DNA from: CALKMS01 sp036796755
GTDB taxonomy: Bacteria; Actinomycetota; Aquicultoria; SKW223; CALKMS01
Length of the DNA stretch: 8,164 nt
Direction: 5' to 3'
Assembly (NCBI GenBank): GCA_036796755.1
Contig: DAIRCJ010000060.1
Coordinates: 1 to 8,164, forward strand
Shown here: piece after piece, positions 6,686 to 8,164 of the stretch
Layout of the letters: each line of letters begins with the position of its first letter
How positions within the stretch are numbered: the first letter of the stretch is position 1
Position numbers and translations under genes: made by a program
Notes under the pieces: model-generated
Told to the model about the DNA's origin: nothing
Seen by the model: only the letters and a program-made list of their open reading frames with translations
Databases searched by the model: none

Positions 6686-8028
6686 CGGTTATTCTCCACC
6701 CACTCTTTATAAGCTGGTTCGGCTTCTAAAACTATTTTTCCCTTTTTAATTTCAAACTTCAAAGGTATGGGATTGCAACCGCCAGGACTTCCCACAGTAT
6801 TTAGGGGAATTGGCGTCCCGCAATACATACAGAACAAATCCTTGCCCAGTTGAGCATAGCCGTCGGGGGGACAGATCAGGCAATCATCAAGGCAGACAGC
6901 AATTTTCCCATCGGGTTTTTTTATCGCTGCCAGCCGTACAGACTGATCTTTATAAGCAAAAGAGTAGCGATGCAAAATAAGGTCATCAAGCTCGGATAGA
7001 GAAAAAGAAACCCTGCCTCTTCCATCCACCGTCAAAGGTGAAGGGTCGGGAAAGTAAAGAGCTTTGCTTGAAGCGTAAGAAATATAGGCAGCCAGTAAAA
7101 ACAAAACCCAGCTAACAAAAATAAATCGGGTTGAGTAAAAACGACTCTTTTTTATTTCCGCCCAGAGTTTTCTCCTCTGGGCCTGGCTTTTAGCCTCCGG
7201 AAAAGGCGGGTAAGGAAGAAAGTAAGTTCGGAAAAAAACCAGAAGACCAAGTAAAAAAACCAGTAAAACATTAAAAACCAGACCAGTTTCTTTCCGAAAA
7301 ACCAGTGCCAGCAGCTGCCAGAAGTTATCTTTTAAATAAGGATGGTCAGGGAAAACAAGAAAAACAATTAACCAGTGAAGGCTATCGTGAAGGATTCGAG
7401 CCGCAATTACTTCAAGAGAAGAAAAGAGCTCGGGTCGAAAATAACTTCTCAAAGCAACAACCAGATAAATTAAGACCGGGAGAGTAAAAGGAAGCGCTCC
7501 TCTTTGAGCCAGATAGTCAGCCAGAAATTTACGGTGAATCGCCTTTACTAACCAGAGCCAGAAAAGACCAAAAAGGATAAAAACTGCTCCGCCAAGATAG
7601 TAGGGGTAGTCGCTCATCTTTAAGAAAGACTGAGCTTGAAGTTTGAGAGAGAAATCAAGCCCTTCAAAACCAATAAAAACCAGACCCAAAAGGAAAAGAA
7701 GAGGGTGGAGAAGGAAAGGGTATCTAATTTTAAAAAATCTCTCTTTTCCCTCCAGAAAAACCGGGCTTAAGGAAAGCAAAAAAACTGCCAGCAGCAGGCC
7801 GCCCCGGAAAACAAGTTCTCCTTTGGTTAGCCAGGCTTTAAGCTGATTAGCCAGGGAGGTCTCAAAAAGATTAAGAAAAAAACCAGCTAAAAAACCAGTG
7901 GAAGAACCAAGAGCCAGAAACAAAAAAAAGCGCCTGTCCTTCAGGGACTGAAAATAAAAATAGCTGAAAGTCAGCAAAAGAGAAAACTCCAGAGAGCGGC
8001 TGAGAGCCAGGGTTACCGTCTCCTTCAT
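6682..8028 (-). CDS. FtrD-like (DUF2318) membrane iron-sulfur/metal-binding protein
   Basis: A 448-residue protein with about nine hydrophobic helices (roughly 13-29, 33-55, 72-92, 104-124, 143-165, 179-196, 207-226, 249-270, 300-320), followed by a C-terminal domain outside the membrane (321 to 448). That domain has the DUF2318/FtrD pattern: C379-x3-C383-x2-C386, PPDGYAQLGKDLFC, C400-x2-C403, then GCNPIPL with C418. Six cysteines in this layout are thought to hold an Fe-S cluster or other metal. In FtrABCD systems and in the Campylobacter p19 iron locus such proteins act beside a ferrous-iron permease and MacB-like ABC genes, probably in electron transfer. No FTR1 or P19 gene is in view; they could lie further right. 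The start ATG at 8028 overlaps the ABC ATPase stop (ATGA), with GGAG 9 bases upstream. The domain call is confident; the exact substrate is not. Confidence 0.87.
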   Translation of the reverse strand: MKETVTLALSRSLEFSLLLTFSYFYFQSLKDRRFFLFLALGSSTGFLAGFFLNLFETSLANQLKAWLTKGELVFRGGLLLAVFLLSLSPVFLEGKERFFKIRYPFLLHPLLFLLGLVFIGFEGLDFSLKLQAQSFLKMSDYPYYLGGAVFILFGLFWLWLVKAIHRKFLADYLAQRGALPFTLPVLIYLVVALRSYFRPELFSSLEVIAARILHDSLHWLIVFLVFPDHPYLKDNFWQLLALVFRKETGLVFNVLLVFLLGLLVFFRTYFLPYPPFPEAKSQAQRRKLWAEIKKSRFYSTRFIFVSWVLFLLAAYISYASSKALYFPDPSPLTVDGRGRVSFSLSELDDLILHRYSFAYKDQSVRLAAIKKPDGKIAVCLDDCLICPPDGYAQLGKDLFCMYCGTPIPLNTVGSPGGCNPIPLKFEIKKGKIVLEAEPAYKEWVENNR

Positions 8029-8164
8029 TTTTTTCTTCTCCGAACCTTCCCTACCGGGTAGTCTTCAACTATTTGCCCGTCATCCAGCCGGACAACCCTT
8101 TCGCCCCACTCAGCCACCCAGGGGTCATGAGTAACCAGAACAATAGTGAAATCGCTTTCTTGAT
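8025..8164 (-). CDS. ABC transporter ATP-binding protein, LolD/MacB type, C-terminal end (partial)
   Basis: The last 45 residues of an ABC ATPase, read from the right edge to the TGA at 8027 to 8025. It shows the beta strand and H-loop FTIVLVTHDPWVAEWGERVV, followed by RLDDGQIVEDYPVGK and a basic tail RRRKK. The VTHD...A...R-V-x-L-x-D-G-x-I-x-x-D pattern is that of the LolD/MacB/FtsE group, whose partners are FtsX-type permeases; these would lie beyond the right edge. The Walker motifs and signature are also outside the window. The stop overlaps the start of the FtrD-like gene, so the two are translated together. That link suggests an ABC unit of the type found with DUF2318 proteins in iron-uptake loci. 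Confidence 0.85.
   Translation of the reverse strand, partial: QESDFTIVLVTHDPWVAEWGERVVRLDDGQIVEDYPVGKVRRRKK

Noticed and set aside
1..8164. CRISPR array, insertion sequence, tRNA or rRNA gene, phage genes.
   Set aside because: No regularly spaced repeats, no transposase or integrase motifs, and no tRNA or rRNA sequence blocks were seen on either strand.

Overview
All genes in this window lie on the minus strand, so transcription runs from the right edge to the left. The DNA is AT-leaning, with purine-rich coding strands and proteins rich in Lys, Glu, Leu and Phe. Alanine racemase shows it is a bacterium. A V/A-type ATPase, together with the K/E-rich, Q-poor proteins, suggests an anaerobic and possibly thermophilic lineage. 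That placement is inference; no marker in the window fixes the phylum.

Right part (8164 to 5264): an envelope module. It begins with the C-terminal end of a LolD/MacB-type ABC transporter ATPase. Next is a polytopic membrane protein ending in an FtrD-like (DUF2318) cysteine domain, and then a four-helix ResB-like membrane protein. The genes overlap by 4 bases (ATGA and GTGA), which points to translational coupling. ABC exporter-like genes next to FtrD-type proteins are known from bacterial ferrous-iron uptake loci. The ResB-like partner is the unusual element here.

Middle part (5257 to 915): a housekeeping run with no real gap. It holds the bifunctional NAD(P)HX epimerase/dehydratase, a two-CBS-domain protein, alanine racemase, and a class II tRNA nucleotidyltransferase/poly(A) polymerase family protein. 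The last gene is split by a -1 frame change at a run of seven T. Rejoining the frames gives 412 residues, and the split lies exactly on a U UUU UUC slippery heptamer.

Left part (897 to 1): a hairpin that may act as a terminator is followed at once by a TATAAT promoter. A new transcription unit starts there for a V/A-type ATPase: the coiled-coil peripheral stalk subunit (G/H type), then the N-terminus of membrane subunit I, which runs off the left edge.

I saw no tRNA, rRNA, CRISPR array, insertion sequence or recognisable riboswitch. The only gene-free stretch, 780 to 914, is accounted for by the terminator-like hairpin and promoter.
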